This document shows positions 35,601 through 50,600 of a stretch of 64,000 nucleotides of DNA, piece after piece; the stretch's first letter is position 1, and every line of letters begins with the position of its first letter. The DNA comes from Eremophila alpestris peregrina. Its lineage: Eukaryota; Chordata; Aves; Passeriformes; Alaudidae. Location of the stretch: positions 3,859,076 through 3,923,075 of the forward strand of contig WMCF01000015.1 in assembly GCA_009792885.1 (NCBI GenBank), given 5' to 3'. A program made the position numbers and the translations under genes. A model generated the notes under the pieces. That model saw only the letters and a program-made list of their open reading frames with translations. It did no database searches and was not told the DNA's origin.

Positions 35601-38600
35601 ATGTATGCAAACAAACTATATGTCACTTTGAAGCCTTATGGGATAAAATTTCAGTGTGTGTGGGTGATAGGCTTACTGAGTTATAAACATACTGGATTGT
35701 AAAATAATCTACAGTTGTTTTATGGAAATGAAAGCAAAATCTGATCCTTGGAATCTGCATAACATTCAGTCTTTTTGGAGGGTGTATTGTCTGAGCTTTA
35801 AGTCTTGATGAATTAACTAGAATAACCTATCATAATCTCACTGGAGAGATTGCATGCTGAAAGAGAACATAGTGAATTTAAGTGTTGCTACTTGAGTGAC
35901 AGTTTGATGATGGCCATTATTCTTGAGCTGGGTGCTACTGCATGTTCTACTGCAAACCCTTGACTCCACAGGCAAGGGCATAAAGGAGTGTGCTTGTCCT
36001 GCATACATCTGTGCTTTCTTGGCATGTGTTAGACTTGGAACCCACTTCAGATCAAGTATCTCCTTACAAGAGGTATATTCATTAGTGTCAATTTGAGGCT
36101 TATGTTGCCTGGTGGAGTTGTAAGAACAGTGTAAAGATCTGTGTTGTGCTGCAAGATTGTTGTCAGATATGCCCTGTAGAACTCAACATTTACTTTTCTT
36201 TAAGGAAGGCTATATGGAAGGAAATACTAAGTTTAGTTCTTTGTATCTTATGCTAAAAAGATAAGGAGGTTTTCAAGTAAACTTTTAGACCCTTCTCTGC
36301 CTCAGAAGATTGCCTTTCAAAAGACAGCCATAAATTCCACTTGGAACTAGAAATACCCCTTAACTTCTCAAAGAGATTCCAAGGGAAAAAGGAAAACTGA
36401 TGAAGTGGGTTGTTATCCAAGGTGGGAATTGTAAGAAAGATAATGTATATTTCTTATCTTAAAGGCACTCCTCTCCTCTTGAGGCAGAATGTAAAAGCTA
36501 TAATAGAGCAGAGCTAAAAGGGCATTATCACATTGAAATGAGCATTTGTTTTTGAACATTATGCTTTTCAAACTGTCTTCCTTCCTTCAGATACTTCTGC
36601 TGTAGTAAGTCTTCATACCAACAAGACCATAAAGATCCTTGGGCAAGGGGCATTTAGTTCAACTGGTGGCACTGATAAGGCCAGTACTAAACTTGCTGCT
36701 ACCTACCTGTCGCCACTTGTCTGCTTGCAGCTGCAGAACTTGTATTGATAATGATATTTTAACTTGAATGTGGACAGCTTCCTCAGGACTTCTTCAGACA
36801 ATTATGGTCTAATATAAAAGATTTATTTGATATGTACTTGTACATATTGTCAAACCATGGAGTCATGGAATGATTTGGGTTGGAAGGTGCCTTAAAGAGC
36901 ATCCAGTCCCAACCCCCCTGATGGACAGGGACACCCTCCACTAGATCAGGTTGCTCAAAGCCACATCCAGCCTGGCCTAGAACACTTACAGTGGTGGGGC
37001 ATCCTTGATTTTTCTGGGCAACCAGTGCTTCATCACCCTCAGAGAAAATGATTCTTTCATAATAATCTACCTGTCATTTGTGGAATTCCTCTATTTGTTT
37101 GTGCAGTTGAAAACTTCCATTTCATTGAAACAGCTGGGGTTTTTTTTAGAAATCTTGCGATTACTGTTTGCTCTTTTCACATTTATAGGGTCTGCATATC
37201 AAATCCTTGTTACTACAGAAAACTACATAATTAAGCTTGATTTTCCTGATCTGTGTCTTCTGTGTCTTCCACAATTATAAATAGAAATTATTAGGTATGA
37301 CATTTTGATATTCATGGAGTAGTTTGACGCTAAGAAGAAAAATGCGCTTGTGGTTCATCCTCATTTTTTAATGAGGTAGTGAGTTTCCAGTCTACATCTC
37401 CAATCCCTATGGATTCCCGTGACTGGGGATCTGAGTAAAAAAGATTAATGAAAGTCTGTAAAATTTTCTCAACTGCAGAAATGAACTGAGTAGCAATTTA
37501 AAACAAAGCAAGCTCCTTGAGTTAGCTGAGATTTAGCAGTTTGAATGCTACCTTTTTCCTGCATTTGGAAGTAGTAGTAAATGTTCTGAGGAACCTGAAA
37601 CAAATACCCTGAAAAGGACAAAGACTCAATGAAGTTGAACCTGCATGGATGGAAGAAGATATAGGTCAGCCATGTTGTAGATGCTAAGAGAAAATTACCA
37701 GATGTTCAAGAAAGCTTACTTGGAATTTGCTTTTTAGCTTTTTAGCTGTCTAAGATACCATGTGAAGGGCAGAGTAGTTTGAAGCACTCATTGGAGTGAG
37801 ACAGCTGATGATGAAAAACCTATATCTAAAACTGAGTTTATAATTGGAATGTGAGTTTGTTATCACTTTATTTTACATGTTATGCACTTGTGAGTCTACA
37901 TATAATATTTTACTTATAAGCTCAAGTAAGCTCTTTAGCAATCTCTCAAGCATTCAACTGACTTCTTCTGCTGCCATTATAGAATGGATGATTTTCACAA
38001 TCAGTGTATTTCTCTTACCCCTGCACTACAGCAATAAAATTGGTTACAGATATTTCAGCTGCAGTTTGAGGTAGACAGCCAAGAAGCTGCAGGCTTTTTG
38101 TTAATGTTGTATATAAAATCTGTAAGTTATATAATGGCATTCAGAGCACCTTGTGGGGATTGGACATCACAGAAACTAACCAGTAATTTGACCAGTATGT
38201 TTTATGTGGGTAATTGCTGCTGAACAGTACAAAAATTTAATGGCATATGTGGTCTGAAGATGTGGTCTGAAGAGACAGTTACTATAAGAATTTTTATGGT
38301 CATATTCCATGAAAGCTTTTCATCTGTGGGGAGAAGACATGTATTTAACATTTTTAGAAGTGCTTTTTGCCTCTTCCAAAGATGGATGGTAAATGACAAA
38401 TGGAGTATCACCACCCTTACTGCTGGGGAACACTGACAAAATGCTTTTCCTCTGGTCTGGGCCAAGCAAGGGTCCACAATGTTATTCTGTAATTATGCTG
38501 GGTTTGGGAGTTTTGCCAGAAGTAGTCTTATTTAAAGCCTATTACCTCACTTACTGTTGGGGCTGAATTAGGTTTTTTTTTCTTTGTTCCTGGAAAGCAG

Positions 38601-41600
38601 TGGTTTTTGTGGCAGCAATACAAGCCAAGAAAACTTCTAAGCACATTTAATGGAGGAGGAAAATTGTCTTCAGGAGTTAAGAATTTTCTGAGTGGTGGTG
38701 GGGATTGGTTGGTTGTATTTGCAGTTCTCTCTTTCCTTCCCCAGCTTTGAGATGTTAGAGGTGAAAACCCATCATTGTGAAGTTGTTCATGGAGCATACC
38801 CCTCCATATTGACAGCAGGAAGTACTTCATAGCTTTTCCTTGGGGCTTTCTTCTTTCTCAGAGAGATGAAGTCAGTTTCTGTTCAGTGGTGTTGTAGTTG
38901 GATAACAGTGGAAGTACTAACTTGCTCTGCTTAAAGGTTCCATGCATCCAACAAGAAGAGTCTCTGCTTCAGTAGGCTTTTTATGCTTCCCTTTCAGGAA
39001 CACTTATTTTGATATTACTTTTAATGAAATGAAAAAGTGTGCAATTGTTTAAAGGAAAACAAACGTGTACCTCCCTAGTTACAATTGTTCCTTGAGACAT
39101 GCAAATAAGCTTTCAGCATCTACTTTTGAATCACATTTTTTTAAAAAAACTTTGACTGTTTGAAAGTAATGGAAGGAAAGAAGATGACCCAATTTATTTG
39201 CAGCCTTATCTCTAAGTGTAAGTTCTCCTAGCCAGTGCTGCTGGAAAATTATGATATGTATTGGCCATGTAATGGAGTAACAAATAAACACTGTAGTCCA
39301 GAAGTATTGCTGTAAAAGCAAGTAATGATATTCTATTTGGCTTTGTATATTTTGGTCAAAAGACATTTTTTTTCCTAAACAAGACTAGCTGCCTTAGTTG
39401 CAAGGGTTTTGTATTTAACCACACATAAATTATCAAGTGCTTACCAAGTTTTGAAGATCCAAACAATTCAAAAGTCGAGACAGTTACTAGATGCAAAGAA
39501 GACTGAGAGGAATTCCATTTTCAGTCAAAAAACTTCACACTTGAGCAAAGTTAGATATATATGAAAGACAGTTGCTTCTATTCCTGCCTTTGTAGAGCTT
39601 TGAGAAGTTAGCTTTGGAAATTGGAAACACCAGCTTTGTAAAATTCTATCCTTTAAAATAAATTCATTTCTCAGATAAGTATTTGCAAGACTTACTTCAT
39701 GTGAAGGTACTTGTCTCCACATCCTGCACAGTAATACTTAGTGTTTCCTCAAGGGGAGTATGGTGTTATGCTTTCATTTATAACTTTGGAGAAAATGAGG
39801 ATATATCTAGAATTGGGTTTTTTTTAAAGGCAGTATCACATATTTGTCAGCTGAGAAAACATCAAACCCCAACTCTTTATTAGTTGTTTTTGAAGCCCTT
39901 TAGAGCAGGATATTTTTCTTAAAATGAGGCAGAAGATGCACATGTGCCTCTTTAAGTTTCTGCAGATCACTTGATATGACCAGAAGACACTCCCTGCTAC
40001 CTTTTGCTAACGTGACTCACAGGTGACATGGTTGCTGTATGCCCAGTGTGTTTCATTGGAGGTGCATGCAGCCATGACACATTCCCACTAGACATGTGTA
40101 TTTCTGACAGATGATTATTCAAGTACATTTACACAATAGGAGAGCTCATATTTTTCATTAATCAGCAGTGTCTGAGGGAGGAGGAGAGACAGGGGCCACA
40201 GATAGACTTCCAGAATAGTCAGCTATTTTTCTGCTTCTCTCTGAAAAACTTAAATGAAATTGGAAGCAGTAAACAGACTACTTGCTGACTAAATCATTCT
40301 GGTGGTAGTATCAGCTGCTAGAACCACCTCTGGATTACTTTGGCACGTAGAGTTTATGCAAAAGTGGGTGTAGAAAGTTTAAAGATAATGTATTTGAGAA
40401 GTAGTAAAACTTAACTAAAATACTATGAGCTGCTTAAGGCAGAATTACAGGACTAAAAGGAAAACTGGGATTTGGGGGGTTGTTGTTAAACTATGCTTCT
40501 GTCTCCTATTTGCTTTCATTATTAATACCAAAGAAAAAGCTGCACACAGACATTCAGAGACATTTCTTCTAATTTGTGTGCAGTCTGATAGTGCACAACC
40601 TCAAAAATAGGAGAAAACCCCAAATCATAGCAATTCTGAGAGACAGGTTTTTTAAACCACATCTCCATTTCATATATATCCAGCATGTAGTGCATGTTTC
40701 AAAGGTACTTTGCCTGTACTTCTAAACCTTCAAAAGCATTAGCACCTGTATGCACTGTTCCTTTACAGATGTAAACTACATGCAGATTCATGTAATTCCT
40801 ATACTCAAATCATCACTAGAAAATAGCTTTATTCTTAAAATAGTAAGATTTTTTAAAACTGGCATGTAATAAATGTGTGAAATTACTGTATCAGCAGTTT
40901 CTCTGCAGTAAAAAAGACAATTTTGAGCAATATGTATAAAAGCAGAATTATATTTTAAAATTTTTTAAGTCTGTAATTGCTATGCTTCACACAGGGAGCA
41001 ATGCAGTCCTGAAGTTCAAGCTTCCACTGATGATTATTCAGGAAAACATGTAGAAATTCTAGGTATAGATCTAAATTAACAACACCTTGAATTCTTTGAA
41101 TAGCAAATGTTTCTCTGTATCAGTTTTGTTACTAGAGCAGTACTCCAAATTATCATAGAAAGAATGTGCAGTCTTCTGTGTGCAGTTATGTTTTGCTCCA
41201 TGTAATTCTGTCTTTTCTATATGCTAGATAGAATGTGACTAAAGTTTAATAGGTGATGGAAACATTCTGATTTCTGAAGATAATGGTACCTTGAAAGTAA
41301 TCTAAGAATATAATACATTGCACTTCAGTGCTTTTCTCCAATATGGAGGCAGTTTGAGTTTAGGAACCAATAATGCATTTCATACTTACTAAACTCATAG
41401 ATGCTTAAAGGAAATCACAGGAACGTTGTCTAAAAATGCATGGAAACAGACAGGCTTTTGGTGAGTTATCTGCTTTGTTAGAAATGAGCTGTGTAAGTAA
41501 TTGTACAGCTACACAGAGGCTCTGTGGCTGAACTGGAGTCAAGTAAACTCCTTAAAGAATAGTAATTGGAAAAGACAGACTAGGCTGTGCCTGCTGAGTT

Positions 41601-44600
41601 TAACTACAGAGCTGCCTACTTCATAATGCTACCTTATTGAAGAATGAAAGCAATGGCTGTTAAGCTTCTGAAGTTTGAATTTTCTGTTTTGCTCGTTCTT
41701 TTTGTCTGCCCTTCGGGAAGGTTCTGCTGTAGAGGATATTTCCAATGTGTACCTTTATAGTATATTGTTTAAAAATAGTTTCTGTCATCTTCCACATCTG
41801 CTTTGATGCCGCATTTTGAGCTGTCTCTTTTGCTACACTGAGTTCTCTCTTCTACCTTACAAGTGGTGGAGTAGGAAGTAATTTACTATTCTTGTTCTAG
41901 TCATTCTTCTAATATAACTTTATTAGAATGCATAGGGATATAATTGCAAGTTTTATTTATAGATGGAAGTGGAGAAAGAGGTGAGAAGGATGCCAGCAAA
42001 ATCACAACATATCCACCAGGGGCTGTCCGCTTTGACTGTGAACTGCGAGCTGTACAAGTCAGTTGTGGATTTCACCACTCAGGTAAAAGCAAATCAATGT
42101 TACTTATAGTACAAATGTTTTTTAAGGTTGTGAAATGTGTCTTCACTGCTTTGTGTTCAGTTTTTAATATGGAGGTATGCAGGAGTGCTAAAAGTTGAAA
42201 ATGTGGCAGGGTCGTTTTGTAGCCTACTACACTGTCATAGAAATATAGAGTATCTGGAAACATAGGTAAAAGGGACTCACAAAGATCACAGAGTGCAACT
42301 CCTGGCCCTGTGCAGGACCATCTTGAAGAATCACACCACGTGCCTGGGGTTATTGTCCAAACACTTCCTGAACCCTATCAGGCTTCCGTGACTTTGTCTC
42401 TGGGGAGCTTATTGCAGTGTCCAGCCAACCTCTGGGTGAAGAACCTTTTCTTAATATCCAGCCTTAACCTTCCCTGAGACATTTTGTGCCATTTCATTAC
42501 ATGCTTTAAAGTAAGATCACCCCCCAAATCCCCACATCACCTCCCTGATTCCAGTGAAAGGCAATTCACTGCCCTTCAGTTGTGAAAAGGACTATAAGTA
42601 TCATATATTGGGTTACATCAGAGCTTGTAAGCAATTTTGGAGTCAGTTTAAAACACCTGTGCAGCAGAGCTCTACTCCTGCATAGAGTTGTGATGGGCTG
42701 TGGAATCTGGTCTGGATCTCTTAGGAATCATTAACTGCTGCTCAGAAGGATAACCAGAACTGGTGCAGTGCCATGTCATGTGTGTATGTTGGAAAAATAT
42801 TTTGTTGTTTTTCAGTGGTGTTGATGGAGAATGGTGATGTTTACACATTTGGATATGGACAGCATGGTCAACTTGGACATGGTGATGTTAATTCCAGGTA
42901 AGCTGGTAATCGAAGGATGTAATTGTGTATTACTGTACTGGTGCACAAAAAAAGGGTAAATTTCTGGTTCTCTGTGGCTATCAAGTGTGAAAATTCAAAT
43001 ATAGACCAAATAAAGTTTAAAAGGTCTCATTCTGCATTTACGCCCCATAAACCCCTGAATATAGATACAATAACAGTACTGTTCTACTGTATAACTAATT
43101 TATTTAATGCATGAAAGCTTCTGTGCATAGCTATTGCTATTGCTTTGATAATTGTTTAAAAGACTTCTGTCTCTTTAATTCTCCCTGCATATATGAGAAT
43201 TATATTGAAGTTTCATTAAGATTTCATTATTTCTGTAAAATACTACATATGCAATAATTCAAATAGTATGATATTGTAAACCTAGATAAGCCTGTTAAAT
43301 CATTGATAAGAGTAACCAGAATGTTCACAGAATCACAGAATATTCTGAGTTGGCAGGGACCCACAAGGATTATCGTGTCCAACTCTTAAGTGAATGGTCT
43401 CTGTGGGGATCAAACTCAGAACCTTGGTGTTACTAGCACTGTGCTCTGACAAGCTGAGCTAGTCTCAGTTCAGTTATGATAGTCTCATTTTTTGCTCATC
43501 AGTGATTTCCCTAATGAAGTCCCAAAGCTTTGGTCTCAGCTGCACTTTGTAGTCACTTGTTTTGGGTATTGGCAGAAGAGTGAGGTGTGCTTTCTCTGTG
43601 GTCAGTGGAAATAGAGAAGTCAGCAGAGCATGGAGAGGTATTTCACTAAGCAGCCCCTATTTACATGCTTTGGGTGTGCTTAGTAGCTCTGTAAATGTGG
43701 TCTCCATTGACTACAGTGAGAGCATAGATAATTAAATATAGATGTCTTTAACGTGAAGCTCAATCTCACCCTTAGTATCTCCTGCTTAGTTTCATCTATT
43801 CATAGAAGTTAATAAAAAACCATTGTCCTGCCATAAAAGGAAACGTGATTGAGGTCTTTGGACATTAACGTATGCCATACAATGGGGGTTTCTGTAGTAG
43901 GAATCTTTGAGATTTTGTGTATGTCCAGTAATGCTCAGTATCCTTATGTAAAAGGCATACAGAGCAGAGCATCCATGACTTGTCTTCAGTTCTCTCATTT
44001 CTCTTGTAGCAGTCATGTGAAAATTACTGAACATCTATCCTCCTAATCTCTTTGGAGACTTCAAAACCTTTTCTTTTGTCAAGTTCCTGAAGAATTCTTC
44101 ATCATCTTAAAACTTGCATTGGCTTCACTAAGCCAAAGGGGGAGAAGGAAGAAAGGAAATATACTGGAAACACAAGGCTGCTGTTCTTGATAGTCTCTGA
44201 ACTGTTACCCCTACTCAGTTTGCATTAGACTGGTGAATACAGTCTGGGTTTCTGTCTATTATAGTCATATCACAGACAAGTACTTCGTTTTTCCTTCCTG
44301 GAAATTCTTGGGTATTTGTTCCAAGGAACAATGGCTTAAGCTAGCAATTCAAGTTGCTATTAGAATAAGGCCAGTTTCTGTCTTAAAGATTGAAGAGGTA
44401 CACACAGCAGTGACTGTTTTGTACTGGTAACTTAATGTCACCCATTTCCAACTTTGATGAAATCACTTGGCTTTTCAGAAGGCTTTGGCACTATCTGCTC
44501 TATCTGTCAGTATTTCAGGTGGCAAACCCTACATTTTTTGCTTATTTAGATAGAAAGTGGTTGAAGACCAATAGTAATTCCAAGTGAAATCCTTAAGGAG

Positions 44601-47600
44601 AATATGAAAAATCTTGTGCTGAAGGATAGTGCTTGACCTGAAGTAGAAGCTGAGGAGTTGCAAGTGGCTTGGCACAGACCTTTTTATCATTCTACATCAG
44701 ACCCTAGAAAGTGTCTGAAAAAAGCCTTGAAGAAATTTGGAGTATGTCCTATGCATGAGAACTGGCTGTAGTGCTATATTGCTATTTAGCACCATCATTC
44801 AAATTATAATTTCTGCATTGATGTACTTCTTTTTCCAGCTTTAAGTAGAGATCTCTCCTCTGTCCTCACAGTAAGGGATTCAGAGAAGGAAACAGGGAAT
44901 CCTTATGCAGAGTTCCACCTCAGTTGGGACGCAGTGGTGCTCAGATGGCCAGCTCCTGCCAGGTCAGTGGTATGTCAGTCATGCAGTGTGTCACATTGCC
45001 TGTATTGACCTCAGGAAGAGCATCATCTTCTGAATTCAGGAACTGATACTCCTGCTGTATTTCTGGGAGAGAGAGAGAGAAGAGAGAGGAGGGAAAAAAA
45101 AAGAAATGTTTAGGCATCCTTTCAGAGACTTTTGTCTTGCAGTGTGAAGATTTTGTAGTGAGACTATATTTTTTAAAAGTCTGGAAAATGTTCAAGTATT
45201 TTGAATTCTGAACGCCTGTTCAGACATGCCTTTCTCCTTAATTAAGGGGATTCTGGACTCCTTGATTAGAATATTGTAAACAGCATAAATTCTTCCTCTA
45301 CTTCAGTAGGAATGAGGTAGATTACATGCCCTGTCAGTAAGCTGGAACCATTAAATTAGCCTTTGTAGGCTTTGTGTTGTAACATCCACAGTGGCAGATG
45401 TTGATGAGCTATTCACTACATGCAAGATTTGTCAGTCTGTGCTTATATTCTCCTCAAATTAGATGCTGGTGAATAGAAACTCAGTGGAAGCAAGAGATGC
45501 TTTGCCAGTATCTAGTCTTGGTGAAAAATAGCATGTATTGTGCTCAGGTAAGCAAAGGCCTCTTTGTTGCTGGTGCTTCTCTCAAGAAGCTGAAAGTTAA
45601 AACTCCAGGATCTTTCTGGTACTGTTCAAAATTTGTCTGTTATTTTTTTTTTTTGGTATGAACTCTTGACTTCAGCACTCCAGTAGCAAGTACATGACCT
45701 GACAGTCAAGCTCCAGAAATTGAATGACTGAAGTGATTTGGTCTTGATGGGATTTTGCTTCCAAAAGGTTCAACAATAACATAAAGCATAACTGATCAGA
45801 CCTTTTATAGATGGTCAGCTATGTTCCACTTGAAGATAAAGAATAGAGACTATAGTCTATTAAAAACTCCAGGGGGAAGAAGTGGGTTCCATTAGTTCTG
45901 TTTTTAGGACCATGTTTCTAGGTGTATTTTCTGATTATTTTACTCCAGTGGTGGACTGGTCATATTTACATCTTTTCACCAAATTTCCTCTAAAATGGAG
46001 GCACTTCTAAAACATAAAAATCTCCATTTTATTTGTAATGAAGTTGTCTGACTCTGCTTGCAATGGGCAGTAGTTGCTGCTCATTTCCTCTTAGCCCCTA
46101 CACAGTAGCAGCTCCCAGTGAACCAGTTCCCAGTGATTACAGCACCATGGTCAGCTGCCCCAAGTGACACGTTTTGGCACCTGGCAGGCAGCTGTCGGCT
46201 GCATTAGGACCATGGACAGTAGTTGTTCAAACAGGTCATGCGTGATGCAAAGGCTACAACTGCTCTCAGAAATGCTTACCCTTTGGGATAGAAGAGGGTT
46301 TCCATGTGGTCATCCAGGATGCATCTGGACCTTCTTCAGGATCCTGAGTTAGCTGATGCATGTACATCTTCTCAATTATTCAGCAATTGTGACTTTTTCC
46401 CAAGGGCTCTCAGGTTACTTTCTCTATAGCTGGTCTTTTGTGATTGACCAAATATTCTGTGCCTTTAACACTTCCATTCCATCCCAGAAGAACAGTCCTT
46501 GTTTTCTTTGATTCAGTGGAGAAACTTCAGTTGTTAAAACATCACCCAGAGTCTGTCAGACTCTTCAGTGTCTATTCTGAGCTTTCCTGTGTTGAGTTTC
46601 AGGGGGATAAGGAAATACTCAATAGTATCACAGGTTTTAAATTCCATGTGCACTAGTCAAACTTGCTTACTGTATTTTTTGAAATCCCTCTTCCTTTTAT
46701 GAAATGAAAACTAATTTTCTGCAATTTAGGTTTGTTTTATGATGTAGTCAGGTATCTTTTTTTTTTTTCCTGTTCATTTCTAAATGAACTGATAGACTCT
46801 AGTTGGCCATTTCAAAAGCTGGGTGATCTTAATGAAAAAGCTATTTAAGAGGATTATGTATTTCATCTCTCTAGGTACTAATTTGATTTTGTTCTGCTGT
46901 TGCCAAGAGACTATCAAACATAGCATTCATATAACATTGCTGATCAATTCAGTTGGAAAAACAGAAAGATAAATAGTAGGGTGATACCAGCTTAGTATTT
47001 AAGCATTAAAAAGATTAAATATTCACTACTTCTTTTTATAAACATATGATTGGTAATTCTATGCCTGCAGCTATTAAAATTTTTTGGGAGAGGAAGAAAA
47101 ACCTTGTGATAAAAATATTTCCTTTTAACAGGAGTGCTTTTAGTTTAGTTACTAGTGAGGTTTTATTTATTTATGCCTTGTTGAGTTTCCTTCAAGTTAA
47201 TGAGAGACAAATGTAAAGGTTTTATTTTTAAAATTTCATCATTGGTGCTGCTAAACTTTGCTCTGTGTATAATTATAGCGGTGTCCAAATCCATGTGCCT
47301 ACAGACCAAGAAAAGTGCCTAAATTTGAGTGTCAAGTTGTACATCCTCTACATAATTTTATTCTGCCCTTCAGTCCCCCCGTCTCCACTTGCATCCACTG
47401 AAAGCTACATTTGCCACCAAAGAAAGCTTCTTCTGTATACCTGTGTTCATCCTTCTTCAGGTCATCAACCTATCTTCGTGCTATCTTCCTCTGTTCCATA
47501 TTTTCATATGTTTACATCTTCCCCTCTACCTTTTTTCTGCTGAGCATGATGCTTCACTTTCCTCATACTTTCTTGACTTCTGTTTTGCCTGCAATTCAGC

Positions 47601-50600
47601 CAAAATCAGAATTTTGAGATGAACCATCTTATAGCACATCAGCTGCTAAGCAATCACTAGGTAACTATGGGCTGGCCTTTTTTTATTCTGGTATAAAATA
47701 ACCTGTTCTTATTTTAGATAAGCCTACTTTTGAAAGGCTGTGTTTGAAAGTAAGTTCACATAGTGCTGTCATCCTCTGTGTAACTCTGAGCCCAGTTTCC
47801 AAACATTAAACTATGTGGGAATAACTTATTCTTCAAATTCAGTCTTTCTAACTCCACAGGAAATACTAAGTCTAGGTAGGCATTCATTGTGGGATTCAAA
47901 GTCTTTTAGGTTTCTGTTCTCTTTGTTGGGATTAAAATAAAAATTTTAGTGTCTCATACTTTTTATCTTTTGTGCTCTTTCTCTTCCAAGTCAATTCAAG
48001 TTTTCTTTCTTTGCATCTTGAACACCCTGTCATTTTTTTCCCTTCATTTTTACTAAAATGGAAAGTTTATTTTCTTATGTCTGTCCATGTTTGGGAGACA
48101 AATGGATTAGACCTTTTCACACCTCTCTGGAAAATAGTTTGGAGAGGTGTATTTTTTATTGAGTCTGAGTTTGATGGGAGACGAGCTGATAGAGAGGAGT
48201 AGGCCTTTATTTCTTTTATAATTCCCTAGACAGTCATCTTGAGAGTGCTGTGGCAATGTTGCTACTGGTAACTATACTAGAGTATCAGCCATGTAAGGCT
48301 TGCTTCCAGGGGATTTTGAATGCTCAAGTAGAATTCTCAGAGCATACTTTATTGTTACATTTCATGGCAATGTATTTTGTATTCATACAAAAATACACAT
48401 GTGTATATGTTATTGTATCTACACAACTGTAATTCTAGAATTATATATTAGATTAATAATTCTTATTCTATGCTAATTTCTGACTTTACCTGAAGAGGGG
48501 ATCCTTGATCTGTCTCTCTGTAACAGAAGGGCGTAAACTTAAGTATCTGGTGCAGTCTTTCAAACCTCTGTTAGTTTAATATGTGAGATGTTTCATGGCT
48601 CCAGTTTTCTATAATATGTTAATCTAGTTAATATATTTCACAGTAATTTAAATACTTATAATACTTACAATATTAATGTATGTTTTAAATGTTGCATTAC
48701 CATGTATTGATATAGACTTAATTTATTTTTATACAGGGGATGTCCCACTTTGGTGCAAGCATTACCAGGTCCTAGTACGCAAGTTACTGCTGGGAGCAAC
48801 CACACAGCTATTCTCTTAATGGATGGCCAGGTTTTCACATTTGGAAGTTTCTCAGTAAGGAAATGTTGTTTGCTTATGAGGAAAAGCTAGTAGTTAATGT
48901 GTTGTTCACAGACCTTTCAAGACTGCTTCTACTTGCTCTTATAGAACTGTGCATGACTTCTGCATGTCTTTGGTGCCTGTTATGCTTTAAAATGTAGCCT
49001 TTATGCTTTTCTAATCAGAACAATATTAATACCAGGAATTCTTGGGGTTTTTTTTATATTTTAATGAAGATAGTGATTTAAAACAGTGTTATTTTATAAG
49101 GTGAACTTGTTTTCTCAAACTTTCACTGTTTCAAGCTTGGTTCTAAGTAAATGTTGCCTATTCTATTATCTGTCTGCATTCGATAGGAAAAAGTGTCCTG
49201 GTTTCTTTCACAGAAACAGCAGTGAGTTGCAGAAGTTCTGCCTACACTTGAGGAGAGGGGTTATTGCTCAGTATAATACAGTACAACTCCAGTACTCTTT
49301 CATATCCACATGGTGAATATGTTCTCATGTCCGTGTGGAATCCTTTCTTATATTCACTAAATAAGCATTTAAACATTGTTTACTTCCCTCTGTGCCTCCT
49401 GTGTTTGCAAAATATCCCTCGTAGTGATCTCTGCAGAGTCATCTGTTGTTTGCACATTGCCTCTAATGTTTTTATTGGGATCATTTTGCAAAAGCTAGAA
49501 TATAGGTATTGAGGTATTTTTACATGCTTTAAAAACCATGTACTGCCAAACATAACAGAAGAGAAATTTCATCTTTTGAAATCTTCTTACAAAAAAAAAA
49601 TTAAAAAAGGGAAGGCTGAAATTTTGGAAGCAGAAAGTCATAGTTTGAATTAAAAATTAGTATTAAAAACAACAATCTTTTGTTGTTTTTCAGACTTTAA
49701 CAGCTTTGGTGTCTGTGTTCCTGTCAAAACCAACATGGACATGTAAAGGTTTAAGCTTTGTTGTCTTACAGTGAAACTTGCCCTCTGAAACACCAAGTTC
49801 ACTCTCAGAAATGGTACATAAAAGCTTGAGAGTTGACAGAGGGTTTTTTCTCCTTTCTCCAAAAGAAAAATAAGTTTAGGCCATATTTAGAGCACTTGTT
49901 TTTTGTGTCTGGCTTTACTAATGTAGTGCTTGAAAGTTTGCTGAAAGCTTCATAAAGTTAAGACAAAATCAAAGCAATCATTGAAAATGTCTTCACTAAG
50001 TTTCCTTACTTGTATTGTTACGAAGAAAGAAAGATGAGTAATGTGCTTAACAGAAGACATTTGCCATATATACCTTTTTCTTTCCTCTAATCACTTTGAA
50101 TTCATTGGCATGCAGTGCATTTTCTGTGCCTGAGGGAGGTGTAGATGGAGCACGAGCAGGTTTCTGGCAGCAGTTCTTTTTACATACTTTGGTGCAGTAT
50201 AAGAACTGTTTGGTCCATCTCAGTAACTAGTTGTATATAGAGATAAGGCTCTAGATCTCCAGGTAAGTGTTAATGAGCATGTGCAGAAGTGGTTGCTGAG
50301 CACTTCATGCTTTTTTTAGCTTAATCGATGTGCTAATCAATGTCTAGGTACTTTTAAGAGATACTTGCTCCATAAAACTTAGTCTGTATTAGTTCAGAAT
50401 TGAATGGAACTTGGACTGTCTGAATCTATCTGAAAATAGACCTTTTTCTTATGAAACTATTCCTTGTTTAGCACTGACATTAATCAAATATTGAACATAG
50501 TAGGAAAATAAAACTTTTATATTTGATTCTGAAGATGGAGAGGAGGGTTATCCATCATAGAGGGTTTGAGTGGTATTTAACAAAAGCTTTACTCAAAAAC

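Larger units (their letters stand above)
34588..41962 (+). other. MYCBP2: MYCBP2 intron w16-w17 (7.4 kb)
   Basis: The intron contains a minus-strand CR1 tail (about 36855-37070) and a 13-bp tandem pair (38247-38272). I see no exon, RNA gene or further element I can name. Confidence 0.8.
42898..48736 (+). other. MYCBP2: MYCBP2 intron w18-w19 (5.8 kb)
   Basis: The intron contains a TguSINE1-like element (43326-43468, minus), a GA-rich microsatellite (45067-45089) and T-rich runs (about 45640-45655 and 46758-46769). The last 150 bp are very AT-rich. No extra exon was recognised. Confidence 0.8.

Noticed and set aside
36600..36750. Relatively GC-rich stretch that resembles an exon at first sight
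   Set aside because: No continuous frame between splice sites, and no MYCBP2 residues are missing between w16 and w17.
43405..43468. tRNA-Ile gene on the minus strand
   Set aside because: A and B boxes are visible but the stems are degraded, the anticodon is changed and it runs into a CR1-like tail: it is a SINE head.
46120..46360. GC-richer patch with a 62-codon open frame
   Set aside because: No protein family resemblance and the flanking MYCBP2 exons w18 and w19 join without a gap; possibly an old unnamed repeat.
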